This document shows, piece after piece, positions 50,201 to 62,901 of a stretch of 64,000 nt of DNA (its first letter is position 1; every line of letters begins with the position of its first letter). The notes beneath the pieces were generated by a model. The model saw only the letters and a list, made by a program, of their open reading frames with translations, made no database searches and was not told where the DNA came from. The position numbers and the translations under genes were made by a program. Origin of the DNA: Amyloporia xantha (Eukaryota; Basidiomycota; Agaricomycetes; Polyporales; Adustoporiaceae); the NCBI GenBank assembly GCA_036971615.1, contig JAYKKR010000007.1:806001-870000 (forward strand), written 5' to 3'.

Positions 50201-50726
50201 AAGTATAACCCCTTGTTATTGAGATTGATAAACACTTTATTCAAGGTGGATGTCTCTTACTTCACCTCGCCTGTGACAATCAGCAAAGTGGCAGCCCATT
50301 CCGTCAAAGCGTCCAAACCCTCTAAACCACATTCAACGGCACAATCCAAGAGCACTCCACAAATACCCGATGGTTTAGTACCTCCCCGCGAGCTGAAGTC
50401 CGCCGCCATCGCGTCATCTTCCAGTCTGTCCAAGTCGACGACGGATGATTCCCGTAGCACCACGGCCATAGCCCCTCAAATGGAGCCTGTGGTGTCGAAC
50501 GAACCAAGGACGGGTCAGAAAAGGCCCGCTCCTCCAGATGATACCAGTGGGACAGTGCAGCCTCGTGACGCACTACAGAAAAGCGGCCAAGCAAAACCTA
50601 AACCGCCGCCGAAGAAGCGCCCCAAACAAGGTCCCAGTCTGTTCATCCCCAAGAACAAGGTCAGTGTTGTGGTGACATCCTGGAGGTCATAGTCTTAGAC
50701 TTCTTCCGCAGCGGCCCCCTCATTGA
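44290..50726 (+). CDS. SEN1: Sen1/senataxin-type SF1 RNA/DNA helicase
   Basis: Sen1 terminates non-coding RNA polymerase II transcription and resolves R-loops. The start is ATG 44290 and the end TGA 50724-50726 after a final short exon (RPPH). The long N-terminal HEAT-like helical region is followed by a disordered Lys/Ser-rich linker. The helicase core from about 48260 shows MRPTVMDANEVQ, ARAILYSLKTEGFALIQGPPGTGKTSTICGL (the Walker A glycine codon is split by an intron), CAPSNAAIDEIAYRL, VIDEAAQAIELSSLIPL (Walker B DEAA), GDPQQLPPTV, QYRMHPDISQVPSRLFYLGRL, GIISMYRGQIVELR, TVDGFQGQEKDVIILSCVRA and RRMNVALTRAKSSLFLLGHA. A basic, Pro-rich C-terminus ends it. Protein length about 2000 residues, as usual for the family. 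Confidence 0.94.
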
Positions 50727-50907
50727 TTATGGGTGACATCCTGCTATCTTCCACCTACCGTTCTGGCCATCTTGCAATTCGGATCTATCGCTATTTTGTA
50801 TTCCTGAACATCCATGAATAGCACGCATAACACTAACTTATTGTCGCAAGGAATGTCGTTCTAGTATTGTATGATGATAATGATAAATATGTAGACTAGT
50901 CGATAAT
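50727..50907. other. Convergent 3' region of SEN1 and DHR1
   Basis: 181 bp between two stop codons. Each gene's 3' end must fit within it or overlap the other. Confidence 0.5.
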
Positions 50908-53900
50908 TCATGATAGAGCCACATCAATAGGAGGCAGCTCCCATCCAGCAGGTCCGAAGTGAGGTATGACCATCGGTCGTCCTTCCTTGTTCTGTACCGT
51001 CTTTGAGAATGAGCACAAGGGCTTGCCAAGACTTGATAACCATGCAGCATTCACAGTCGTTAGCCCTGATTATGAGTCAGACCATGTTCCTCAGTGAAAT
51101 ATGCCGTGCTTACCTTTGATCCAAACTCGGGACGTTCGAATGATTTCCAAGAACACCACATAATCAGGGGGTGGCCCATTCGCTAGTACTGAAGATGGGT
51201 GAATGAAAACATCTTCTGTCACTCCAAGCGCCTGATATGGAACTCCTCTTGACGTTGTGTACTTCTCTCCTGATGCACCTGTCCGTTGAACAATGTCTTT
51301 TCTTACAGCAACTTGGTCGATAAATCCTGCGGCGATCAATTGCCTAAGAACCTTCAACTGATTACCGTATAATCAATAACAAAAGTCAGATTCATATAGA
51401 TAGACTTACCTGCAGATTGGTTGGAGGTCGCAAATTTGCAACAAACCCCGTGTCAAGTTCTGGGAAGTTCGTCCGGACGATGTTGCTGACTTGGGCTCGT
51501 AATTTGTGGATTTCCTCCATGGCCTTTGACGCCGATAGAAGTCAGCAGGAACACATTCTCTGTTTGTCGATATCATACCTTGGGCCTAACGAAATGATCG
51601 GCGCAGAATTTGTGTCCACCGCCTGCAAACTCATAGGCGCCTACCACCGACAATACTCTCAGGACATCACTGGTTGAATGGCCAAGCGAAGCATGGGTCT
51701 ACACCGACAGTTCAGTATAGGAATCATCGGCGAACATCTGAAACATTCACCTGTTGCGACTGAAAGAAGGTCCGTCGGCGAAGTCTGCGAGCTTCCTTCG
51801 CTTTCACTGCTTCACTAGTCAAATGAGAGACGTCTTCTGCATCATCATCGGAGTATTCCGTGTCCTCCGCTAGTGCTTCCTCACGTAAGAAAGGATCGCC
51901 AACGGAAAGGGCGGAAACTATGGTGATGACATAAGGCAAGCAACCATGCTGTCGGCCACTGACCAGCATCCTTGAATATCGAGGAGACAACGGGAAGAGG
52001 GACATTGCTTTGCCGATTTCGGTGATCTCGCCTCCGAGGACCAATGATCCACCTGACTGCGATTTCAGAGCGCCAAGGTAAGTGAGAATTGTCTCGGCCT
52101 TCCGCAGACTGGTTCGATCGGGAGGGGTAGGAAATGGGAAGTTGACAACAGCGTCGATGTTCATGCTCTTCATCTGCAGCACCACGCCTTCTATTGGTAC
52201 ACGAAGGATCTCGGGCTGAGAAAATTGATTGAAATAATGTTCATAGAGCGCCGACGAATATAACCGATAGCAGTGACCAGGTCCTGTACGACCAGCACGG
52301 CCCGCTCGTTGCGCAGCAGAGGCCTTGGAAATCCAGCCCACTTGAAATGCTTGCACTCCGTTGGCAACATCGTAGCGTCTCTGCGAGGTTTGGTATCAGG
52401 ATCAACTAAGAACAGTATAGGTGATCTTACCTCTTTGGCTCGCCCACAATCTACCACGTAGCGGATATCGGGTATAGTAAGCGATGTTTCGGCGACGTTC
52501 GTAGCGACAACAACGAGTCGAGAGCCAGGTGGTGGCGGTCGGAAGACTTGCATTTGTTTCTCACTAGGCAATAAGGCATATAAGGGAATAATGTGCATAG
52601 GAGCTGAGCGAAATCAGTCATCTAGTAACAACTTTTGCGCTGAAGACATACTGTCAGTTTCTTCCTTATCTATCCCAAGTTCATTGTCGACGTCTGAATC
52701 CGCATCGCTATCGAGTGCATCCGCGTCATCATCTTCAGCGGTCCCATCGCCATCAATGTCAAGAGCTAGGTTAATTTGTTCCTCCCGCAGATCTCCAAGA
52801 TCGACGTCTTCGGCCTCGACATCCGCTGTACAACTGGTCAATACCAAGAAAATTAGACGTATCTATGTTACTACCTTGTGCTGACGCGACGGACGGCCGC
52901 TGCTCAATATCATCCTGCGCGACCCGTGGATTGAGACGTTCTTGTGAGACATGTCTGAGATTCCGCCTCTCCTGTAAAGCTTTCTTGCCATACCTCGCTT
53001 CCAGCTTCCGACATACTCCAGTGATCTCGTTCTGACCTGTGAGGAAAATCAAGATGCCACCGGGCGGAAGACGGGCGTGTATTTTGCTGGCTTTGCGAAT
53101 AGCTTCCGTGACATAGTCCGTGGGTGTACGGCGGCTGAAATGGACTGTCACGGGATGTTGGCGAGCGGGAACAGAAATGATAGGGGGTGGAGACTTGAAC
53201 AAGGTCTTGTTTTCCGCAAAGTCGGACACACGGAGGGTTGCAGACATGATTATCAGACGTAACGGCTGCAAAGAGCGGGCTATTCTCAGCATGCATAAAA
53301 ACTATACTGAATCAACTCGAAGGCGACCGACCTTAACACCATCCTTGCCTTCGCGCCACATGTCCTCGCGAAGCTTTACAACGCGGCTCAGAACGCCGAT
53401 CAATATGTCCGTATTCATGCTCCTCTCGTGTGCCTCGTCAATGATGATGACCGCGTACTTTGTGAGTAAAAAATCTGTTGCTAGCTCGCGGAGCAGGACA
53501 CCGTCAGTCATGAACTTGATAGCGGTCGTCGGTGAAACTGTCGCATCGTATCTGATCTGGTATGAGACCCGGGTTGTCGGTAGAGCCAGTTCTTGCGCAA
53601 CGCGGGCAGCCATCGATACTGCCGCTACACGACGCGGCTGGGTGACACCTATCATTCCGGGATTGTCTGCGCAGAAGACAACATTGAGACACCGACACCG
53701 CCAGAGGATACAAACCAGGAGGCTTACCGCTACCCGGGGACCCAAACCCAGCCTCGTAAAGGAACTGTGGTACCTGCGTCGTCTTCCCGCTACCTGTCTC
53801 ACCGCATATGATCACAACGCTGTTCAACAGAATAGCCTCCATGATCGGCTGCTCCTCTGCGACGATCGGGAGCATCAGTCGCGCCTCCTCCACTTCCGGC

Positions 53901-55463
53901 GGGCGAATCACCGTCACGGATTTCCGCTTCATCGCGCCTGTCGCTTCACGAGACTCCAATGCAGTCTCCTGTACGTGCTTGGCGAATGAGGTGGACGGAA
54001 GTTGCAGGTCTTCTCCGAGAGGCCCACGCATCTCGCCAGGCCGCGACGACGCCTCCGTTTTCTGCTTCTTCCTCGGCGGTGGGGCTTGCTCAGGATGTAG
54101 GAGTGGCGAAATTGGTGGGTCATCCGTTTCTACTGGGGCGACGTAGCCCTTTGACGGCGCTGAGCTGTTTCATAGCCCATTCCTTAAAACCGCCTCGCTT
54201 GCGTTTGCTGCTTGACTGTGGATGCCCTTTTACGTCTTCCGACTCTGAAGTTGTGTCTTCCGACTCTGGCGAGTCAGAGGCGTCTGTATCATCATCCTCT
54301 TTGTCTTCATGGCCCATTTGTTTATCTGGGTTGTCGCCACTTTGCCCATCTTCCTCTTCACTTTCGTGTGAATCGTAAGCTGAGTCGGAGCTGTCGAACG
54401 ATGAGTCCGACTCATATTCAGTTTCTGGAGAGGCTGCGGTTGCATGCGGTACCTTGGCCGTCCAAGACAACCTCGCTCCCTGATATTTGTCTTCAGAGTG
54501 AGTTAAGAATAGTAAGCCTTTCTCGATAGACTCACCTTGGCACGTTTTGGCTTTCTCTTGCTAACTCTGGGAGCAACTACGGTACCGTCAGCATTGCGTT
54601 TGAGTGCACTGCCGATTATAGTAACTGCTGGTCCTGTCGGCGCTGGGAATTCGGGAGGAAGCGTCGAGGTAGAAAATCCGGAATCGACGACCACGACCGG
54701 GTTCGATCTCGACTTTCCTTCCTCTCCTGCCATTTCAATGTCCCTACTCTGTCCGTCCTCGTCTACTTCCATACCCAACCCGTCGTCCTCGTCCTCGCCA
54801 TCGTCACTGTCTTCGATGACAGGTAATACCGGCTGCTGCCGCTTCCGCTTGCCCTTCCTCGAAAGGCCGTCGATTGCGCGTCGGACCTCTTTGTCTTCCT
54901 GTCTGTCTATGAGCTCCTTATGCGTCGTAGCCTTGCCAGTGCCGAGCGTGGCAGATGATTGTAGATGAAGTGCGGTGGATAGTTGTGCTTGGCTCTTCCT
55001 TGAACTTGATGTTAGATTATGCACAGGCTATTTCAGAGGACGTACGATAATTTTTCAAAGAGCAATACCCGGTCCTCTTGTTTAAGTTTCTTCTCCTGTG
55101 GACCGTGAGGCCGGTATTAATTGACGAGACTGTTCGATTGAATATGCCACTTACGATGTATTTTTCGAGCCTCTTCTTCTTTTTACTGTTAGCTTTCGTA
55201 TCGGACTGGGCGAGCAGCTGCACGCAAGGGCGAGCTCAGATGCGCGTTCGTCACGAACAATATGGACATCATACCTCTTGCTTCAACTTTTCTTTCTTGT
55301 CCAGCTCCTTTTGCTCCACAGTTTTGGGCACAACTATCTCTGCATTGGGATCAACCTGCTCCTCTATGTTCGTTTCCTTGGTCTTTCGCTTGCCCTTCTT
55401 CTTGTGTGAACCAGCGGTCGACTGACGGGCCTTGGCATTGTACCTCTGCCTGTTCTTGTCCAT
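50908..55463 (-). CDS. ECM16: Ribosome-biogenesis DEAH helicase Dhr1/DHX37 (Ecm16)
   Basis: This ATPase releases U3 snoRNA from pre-18S rRNA in the SSU processome. ATG 55463 starts a basic N-terminus ([14 protein letters not shown]), then Asp/Glu-rich and SDS-type disordered regions. The core has [117 protein letters not shown] and [14 protein letters not shown], followed by the ratchet and OB-fold. A long acidic stretch ([20 protein letters not shown]) is inserted between the core domains, as in this family. The C-terminus includes [30 protein letters not shown] and [18 protein letters not shown]. Multi-exon, minus strand, end TGA 50908-50910. Confidence 0.94.
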
Positions 55464-55794
55464 TTCGTGAATACGTTCGAGGTAACAAAACCTAGCAGAT
55501 AGCCGAAAAGGAATGCGAGCTGCACAATATCAGAAATAGAAAAGGTGAGCAGACCAGAGAGAGCTAGAGCAACATTAATTGATATAGAGAGCCTGAGTCT
55601 GAAGGTCGTCCGGCGCCTCTGGAAAAATCGCCAAATGGGATCTCGATCATCCGCAGGTACATCACGAGACCTAGTCCTAATTGGGAGATCCAAAGTACCC
55701 GCCGGCGACGTTACGGTGCAACCACAGAAGGCTTGACCAAGGCCGAGACTCTCACCACGCTCCATTTCTCGTCTTTTATTGCAAAATTAGGCTC
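55464..55794. promoter_or_regulatory. Shared divergent promoter, DHR1 and M3 oligopeptidase
   Basis: This 331 bp lies between opposite start codons (55463 minus, 55795 plus). Both genes must begin transcription inside it. No motif was assigned. Confidence 0.4.
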
Positions 55795-58700
55795 ATGCGT
55801 AGTGTCGCAAAAGTGTACAATGCGCGCAGGGCTGCGAGGTATCTAATTCGTCACCCCGAGCCCGGTGCCTCACTTCAAGTTCCGAAGCACGAAATATTGA
55901 ATGCTCCATGTATCACGAGAACGCCTTCACATCCACTTCACTTCCATCGATTGCAGACCACGCTGCCACTGTCGAGGCCATTTTCCTCTTCCGCTACTGC
56001 TGCTGCTAATACCACCATGGCGTCGCTGACACCGCCCCAGGCTGCACCGTCATGGACACATTCCGCGGAGGACATCTTGTCGCTTACAAAGGAGGCCATT
56101 CAGAAGGACCGCGAAGTGCTGGACAAAATCGCTGCACTCTCATCAGAAGATTGCAATTTTTTAACCGTACGTGTCCGAAGCACCTTTCGCAGGTGCCTAC
56201 TTTAGTACTAACATGAACGCAGGTATTCGTAAGTCAACCATGTGTCTCGCAGAGTCACACAAGATTCACTTTCCTGCAGCTTCCTCTCGCCGATGCAGAA
56301 GCGCAATTTGACTGCATCGTCGAGCCGCTGTCTTTCTACCAAAACGTGTCTGCGTCAAAGGAATTGCGTGATGCGTCAAACTCCGCGGAAATGCTTGTGC
56401 GCGATTATGGCGTTGAATCGTCTATGCGGCTCGACATTTTTCAAGCCAAGGTAGCCGCGGAGAAGAACATAAGGGAGAGCGACGAAGAGCTTGGTCCCGA
56501 GGAGCGACGCCTGGTGGACCGGATGCTCTTGGACGGCAAGCGGGCCGGACTCGCTCTACCGCAGAAGGAACGAGATGCGCTGATGAGACTCAAGAAGGAG
56601 TTATCTCAGGCATCGTTAGAGTTCAGTGTGAGCATGCACCAAACTCATTCAGGTATAGAGCACTTGTTGAATACCAAACTTGTGCGCAGAAAAACTTCAA
56701 CGAAGAAAAGGTGATACCACCGCGAGTTGTGGGAGTCTGATGCTGACGACATTATAGAGCACCGTGAGCTTCACGCTCGAGGAGCTGAATGGCGTTCCAG
56801 CGGATGTCGTTTCCGGCTATTCGAAGCGTGCTGAGGGAGACACGGAACTCTACGACATTACCATGAAGACGCCTGATATCTTCCCCATCGTAAGCACACT
56901 TCTCTTAACGAGGGCAAGACCTAACCCACCGCCTGCATCAGTTCAAATTTGCTCTAAATTCAGAGACCCGACGGGCTGCATTGGCTGCATATGACTCCCG
57001 GCTGGAGATTAACGCTCCCGTGCTTGACCGTATTCTCGAACTTCGTCGGAAAATTGCATCGCTGCTAGGTTATCCAACATGGGCCGACTATGCCACGGAA
57101 TTGAAGATGGCGAAGAATGCAACGACTGTGATGAGCGTACGCATGACCCTCCGATCTCAGTCCGGACCTTCTGACATTCGCATTCCACCATGTAGTTCCT
57201 TGATGACCTCCAGCAAAAGCTGCAGCCTGTTGGCGAGAGCGAGCGGCGTGTACTTCTCGCGCTCAAAAAGGACGAATATGCTGAGAGGGGGCTCGACTTT
57301 GACGGGCAGCTGAACATGTGGGACTTCTGGTACTACGACCGACTGTTTCTGGAGCGCACAATGGATCTCGACGAGCAGAAGGTGAAGGAACACTTCCCCG
57401 TAAGTATGGTTGTGCCCGCCATCCTCGACATCTACCAGACTCTGCTCGGGGTGCGCTTCGTGGAGACCAAGGGCGAGACATGGCATCCAGGTCGGCAGGC
57501 CAATTACTGCTTTAGCACGGTGTACTTATACATCTGCAGACGTTCAGCAGTTTGCCGTATGGGAGGACGGTTCGACAGACGAGTCCGGATTTATCGGCTA
57601 CTGCTATCTCGACCTTTTCCCTCGCGGTTTGTTTCATCCATGCCTTCATGACCCTCGATCACTTCTAACACCCACCCCAGAGTCTAAATACTCACATGCA
57701 GCCGTGTGGCCCCTACTCTCCGGCTACACCCGCTCAGACGGTACGCGTAGCTACCCGATCGCAGCCATGGTCGCCAATCTCGCGAAGCCCACGCCGACTG
57801 CCCCAGCGCTGATGCGCCACAACGACGTGGTGACGTTTTTCCATGAAATGGGGCATGTCTTCCATGGGCTGCTGAGCAAGACGCGGTTCGCGCGGTTCCA
57901 CGGGACGGCGTGAGTGAGAAAGCTGAGAAGCTATCTATAGCCGTGCAGGCGCGCGGACGCTGACTGCTCTGACAGGGTCGCGCGTGACTTTGTGGAGGCG
58001 CCGTCGCAGATGCTGGAGAACTGGTGCGCACGACAGTCGCCGGAATCATGTGCGGAAGGCTAATTGAAACTCTAATTGTGTCGGGCCGGCCAGGTGCTTT
58101 GAACCAGCGGTGCTTGAGCGGATGTCGAGCCATTATGAGACGAAGACGCCGCTATCGCGGGAACTCATCAACAAGATTGTCGAAAGGTGTGTGCTCGCTG
58201 CCTTCCCTCGGGCCTCTCCTAGCGCTCCAGGCACGACAAGGGGCCTTTTTGTCTGGTTCTCCGTGCTCATGCGAAACTCTACATCAGCCGATACGTGAAT
58301 GTCGGATTGTCGTATCTTCGACAGGTCTTCTTCGCGAAGTTTGATATTAGGGTGCATACAGATCCGGGTGCGTACTCCTCCGGTCGCCATATATATATTA
58401 GAGGTTTCGAACCGTGCTTCGCAAAAAATAGCGAACTGACAGTTGCATAGAACCCAGTGACAATACCGCATTGTGGAACGACCTTCGGGCGTCGATTACA
58501 CATTTGAATTACGGACGCCGTGCTGCTGGCCAGGGCTCGTTCAGTCATATTGCAGGTGGTTACGACGCGGGCTACTACGGGTGTGTGTCTGCACCTTAAT
58601 TCTCGTCCCCGCCACTGATTCGTCTATTCATGGCATTTGTCTGGAACAGATACATGTATTCCCTCGTTTTTGCCGCTGACATGTATGCAACGGTATTCAA

Positions 58701-58926
58701 GTCCGGTCCGCTCGATCCTGCCCGCGGCGCTCGCTATTGCCAGTCCATCTTACAGCCAGGAGGTAGCAGAGACGAGGAAACTTCACTCCAGGTGCCATTC
58801 ATATCCATTTGCCTATTAAAATCTTACTCACGTGTTCCTTAGGAATTCCTCGGCCGGCCGCCGAATTCTGAGGCTTTCGTGCGGGAAGTGTTCGGCCAGA
58901 GGACGACGGCGAGTGCAAACCTGTGA
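55795..58926 (+). CDS. M3-family metallo-oligopeptidase (saccharolysin/MepB type)
   Basis: A zinc oligopeptidase that degrades short peptides, including those from mitochondrial presequences. The zinc motif is HEMGH, in FHEMGHVFHGLLSKT near 57840-57890. Family blocks include LSFYQNVSASKELRD, SAEMLVRDYGVE, LDFDGQLNMWDFWYYD and YIIDGLSY-like FVEAPSQMLENW. RQVFFAKFD, GGYDAGYYGYMYSLVFAADMY and EFLGRPPNSEAF follow. The start ATG 55795 gives a basic presequence ending at RPFSSSA. A second ATG at 56017, in the context ACCACCATGG, would begin a protein without it (MASLTPPQ). Many introns split the catalytic domain. The stop is TGA 58924-58926. Confidence 0.9.
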
Positions 58927-59435
58927 TCTGAACTTTTGAATGGCTAGCGGGCTCATTACTAACCTTCATGTGGGAACACTGGCGAATATCTACTGGAATT
59001 ATCTGTACCTTAATACATCACATTATTGTCGTTTTGCTGGAATTTACGCGTTGCGTTCCCTGCTCGTCACGGAAAGGAACATTGCAAATATTTGTTCACG
59101 GTTACACAGTCGATAAGTGGGCGGAGCCACGCGTCAGATTTCGAGACATCCATGAAATCCGCCTGAGCAGCGCTAGCTAGGGAGCCGGCGGTGCCCAAAG
59201 GCATACTGCAGCTAAGTAAGTAATAGCCGTCACACCCCATTGTCTCTCTTCCGAACACCCGTCGGCCGGGCCAGCGACTCGAACGTCCTTGTCCTTGGGA
59301 TGACGCCGCGGCAGGTCGAGTGCCTCCTTGAGAAGCGAGCACAGCGCGACACATGAGGACACACATGCACTTTGTATCGCCCGCCGCTTCGCAAAACGAA
59401 GGGACGTCGTGGTCCCGTTAACGTTCTGCCATGCA

Positions 59436-59480
<45 letters not shown>

Positions 59481-59491
59481 TTCGCAGCTCG
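59436..59491. repeat. Heptanucleotide tandem repeat
   Basis: Eight units of CATCTCG: six exact, then CATTTCG and CAGCTCG. This is a minisatellite-like array that probably varies between strains. Confidence 0.9.
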
Positions 59492-60525
59492 CACCGGGCA
59501 TCAAAGAGGCTGAGGTCCGGCTACCTGAGAGGTGCGATGTCACCGCAATGTCAGTCGGAGAAAGAGCCCGGGTTGGCTTCGTCTCTAGATCATCTGGAGG
59601 CGGCGGCGCGCGTATTTGCCCGTTCGTGCGTTATTCGGAGGTGAGAAGGGGTTGGGGGACACCCCACCGCGCCACGGCGGACAACGCTGGCAGACCCACC
59701 GTCCGATCTCGTCGCGGGAGTATCGGGTGTCATATATTGATAATGCGTTGCGTGCGCGGATTCTATAGCCAGGTCAGTCTGAAGTCTGAACGAGGTCGAA
59801 AGCTACCTGGACCTCCGTGCGGCTCTGGAATTCAGCTCACTAACTCAGACTCATGTCCTCGTAAGCCAAACGGCGCCTGATTGCGAGCCACAGGTGTCTG
59901 GCAACTTGGACGCGGCTCTAGACAATAGTCAGCTGCAGAGACAACACCTCCAAGCAGCCTGCGCCACGCCAAGAGCACCGGTACCGGGGCTAGGTTCGAC
60001 CTTGTCGCGACACCTTGGCCAGAAGGCAGCTCCCCGCCCTGTCGATCGAGGCAATCTAGTAGCCGAGAAAGTTCAGAATGCACACACAAATATAACCAAC
60101 TTTAACCCGCCCCGCACACACGTCCAATTGCGGCGTGCAAATTACCGCAAATCCCAGGCCGGAGCCAAGAACATCCTGAGCGCCTAACTGTTGGAGCCTG
60201 TGTCGGTGCCGCCGCAATGAATCTGACATGCGCCTGGGAGCTCGAGGGCGTATTTGCACTTGTGCCCGAGATGGCCGACAAAGTATATTGGCTGGATTCG
60301 AGTGCGTCTTTGACAGTGTGTTCAATATAGATGGGAACGATCGAAGACCGCCGAGCCAAGTCTGACAGCCTTCCTCCAGCTTCCTCCGCGCAGGCTCGTC
60401 CCGCGACGAGCGGACATCCCCTCCTCTGTGTTTGGTAAACACGCTATTTTGTGGCCATGATGCGTGATTAATGGGCGAATGTAGCAGTTGTGTGCGGGCG
60501 CGCGGGCTGGAACATGCTATGGAAT

Positions 60526-61080
60526 CATGCCCGTTGAGTCCAGGCGCTCACCTGAACTTCAACGGTCAAGAGGCCACAGCAGAGCAGCCCGCGAAGATGT
60601 GCTCTGTATCGATAGTCGGTCAATACGCTTGGAGCCTTGGACTGTGGCCATCCTGGACAGGGACATGCGCCGGCGATCAAATTTCAAAGGTCAGAGAGAC
60701 GGAGCGTCCGGCGCGCAATTTCGCAGATCGAGGCCGGTTTCGACACCGACCCTCGCTGGTTGCGGTGCTCTCACCAGCACGCGCGCACAGGATACTGAGG
60801 CTGTAGAGTCATGCCCGTTGAGTCCAGGTGCTCTCCTGAACTTCAACGGTCAAGAGGCTACAACAGGGCAACCCGTCCGGATGTGCTGCGTACGCATCAA
60901 TGGTCGCTCAGTGTCAGTGCGCCTGGGGCCTTGGACCGCGGACGCACTGGCCTCGGACCTGCGCCGGTGATCAATATCGATCAATGGTCAGACCGGTCAG
61001 GCCTCAGGGAGGAGTGGCGTCCGGCGATTTTAGAGATTGCAGACGGTCTGACGGGTTGACGTCGACTCTCGCTATAGCCA
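60526..61080. repeat. 284 bp direct repeat, two diverged copies
   Basis: Copy 1 starts at 60526 and copy 2 at 60810, both with CATGCCCGTTGAGTCCAGG and then CCTGAACTTCAACGGTCAAG. Later shared segments include GGACTGTGG/GGACCGCGG and GCGCCGG(C/T)GATCAA. The copies have diverged by many substitutions and small indels. An overlapping plus-strand frame at 60488-60970 runs through both copies with similar peptide segments, but I see no known domain. This is either a decayed tandem repeat or internal repeats of an unrecognised element. Confidence 0.75.
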
Positions 61081-62901
61081 GCAGACGAGCCTAGCTGAGG
61101 GGGTGGCGCGCCAAGGAGTCTGAGAGCTGAGAGGTGCTATGTCAGGCGCGCGTGTCCACGACGCATGGCCACGAAAGATTAGCGAATTGACTCGAATCCG
61201 AAGTTCGAACGCGAGCGGGCTTCGCGCGTCGACGTCGAACGCAGGAGGCCTGTAGATGGCCCGGAACAATGATGGCGAGGACGACCGGCGCAGACAGATA
61301 CGACGATGGAGTGCAGAGCTTCGACACGCGTCGCCGCCCGGAATGGTAGCCCGATCTCTGCGTTCTTACCACCTTCCTTCCCCAGAACGCCCTTCGCGGC
61401 CAGCTCTCGCTGGGCACCGCACGCGAGCTGTGGCGTGTATATAATGGCGCATTCGACGTCGTGTTCCGCACGCTGCCGTCAGATCTGGGCAAATCCGCTA
61501 ACGTCAGGAAGTCCACCGCTGCACGCCCGATGGAACTAGGCGTTAGCGTTTAGCTGTTGGGACGCCGGTGACGTCTGGCGAGGGGACCTTAATGCGCCGC
61601 CCGCCACACGTCGTGAGAGCTACCAGCGGGGGTGCTGGTCAGTGGGCACGCCCGATGGCATCTCATTCTGATCTCGAGTACAGGCTTGCAATGAGTTTGA
61701 CCGCGGCCCATCGTCTGACGGGTGCAGCATCCAGTGGGCGACGTCCGATGGCCATCATCAATGCCATCGAGGAGCCATTACTCAGACTGCGGAAGGCACA
61801 CCTCCTCCCGAGAAGTGTACCGAGACTGGTAGGAAGACGGTCTGGATGTGGAAGGGACAGCGCAATATATCAATGTGCACGAGCTGATTAAATAATGATT
61901 CGCGTTACTGTGCTCTGGAATGCCCTCCAGAAAGGACGGGTGCATTTCTGCGGGGAAGGCGATCTGACTGGGGGGACGGGCGGTGTCATCGGGGACGGGG
62001 ATAGTGGAAGATGGATGGATGTCGCATTTGTCTGTTCCAGAAAGCGATGCGGGGAGAGTGGCCGCGCTGGATGCTCGAGAAAGAGAAAGGGAAGAGGCGG
62101 AGGCTCGGAGCGTCAGTACGATGCGCGATTGGCGCTCGGTGCGTGGGAAACTGATCAGCACGTTCGCGTCGCGTCAAATAATGTGGGATACGACGATGAT
62201 ACAGTGCGCGTCGGTGGCGAGGTCGTACAGCGGGACGTTCAACTCTGACAAGGTCTGTGATCGCTGCGAGCATTGATATCAGGATCACCTGCAGCTTCGT
62301 CTTCGCTCATCGCCGCCATGTAGCCTAAACGCGGAGCTGGGCTGCCGGGAGGCTGGAGCGGAAGCAAACGCTATCGCAGCGGTTATCGTTCGGACGTACG
62401 CCGTAATTCATTTAGGTGTAGGCGTGGTCCGATAGGTTGTCTGAAGGGGGACGTTGCAGCGTCTGGCTGTGATTGGATGTTCGGTCGCGCCTTCCCAGCG
62501 GCAGGAGAAATGGGCGGCTTCTGCTGCATCCTACGGAAGAACTGCCTGGTGTTCTAGCAGTACGAGAGGGACTGGGAGGAGCAGACGGGGCAAGCTGACG
62601 GAAGACAATAGGCCCAGGGCAGAGTGACAGCGAGTGGGGCACGAGCCTGGCTGTCAGACGCAGGAGGTCTTCCCTGCGAGAAGGCCGGGTAGCGTCACAT
62701 CTTCCCTGTCAATGCCAGACCAGCTCGTCACGCGTCCCAAATTGACTGATCTTCCCCGGCGGATTATCCTCCCAACTGGCCCCTTCATTTACCACTTATC
62801 CTCGCCTTCCTGTGAATTTCGCCTCCCTGCATGCCGCCCTCTCTTCCACTCCCACCTCCATCCCTCTACCCTAGTCCCGCTCCCCTCCTTCCTCCGACAC
62901 C

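Larger units (their letters stand above)
58927..62901. other. 4 kb GC-rich gene-poor region with repeats
   Basis: No family-identifiable gene was found on either strand. Several frames stay open because the GC-rich sequence has few stops, but they contain no conserved blocks and no splice pattern. Weak coding-like segments occur at 61778-62288 on both strands; I cannot support them. The region holds an 8-unit heptamer array and a 284 bp two-copy repeat, entered separately. Confidence 0.5.

Noticed and set aside
61778..62288. Overlapping plus- and minus-strand frames that look faintly coding
   Set aside because: Each contains basic/Arg-rich segments typical of GC-rich non-coding sequence. No consistent strand, start or splice could be chosen.
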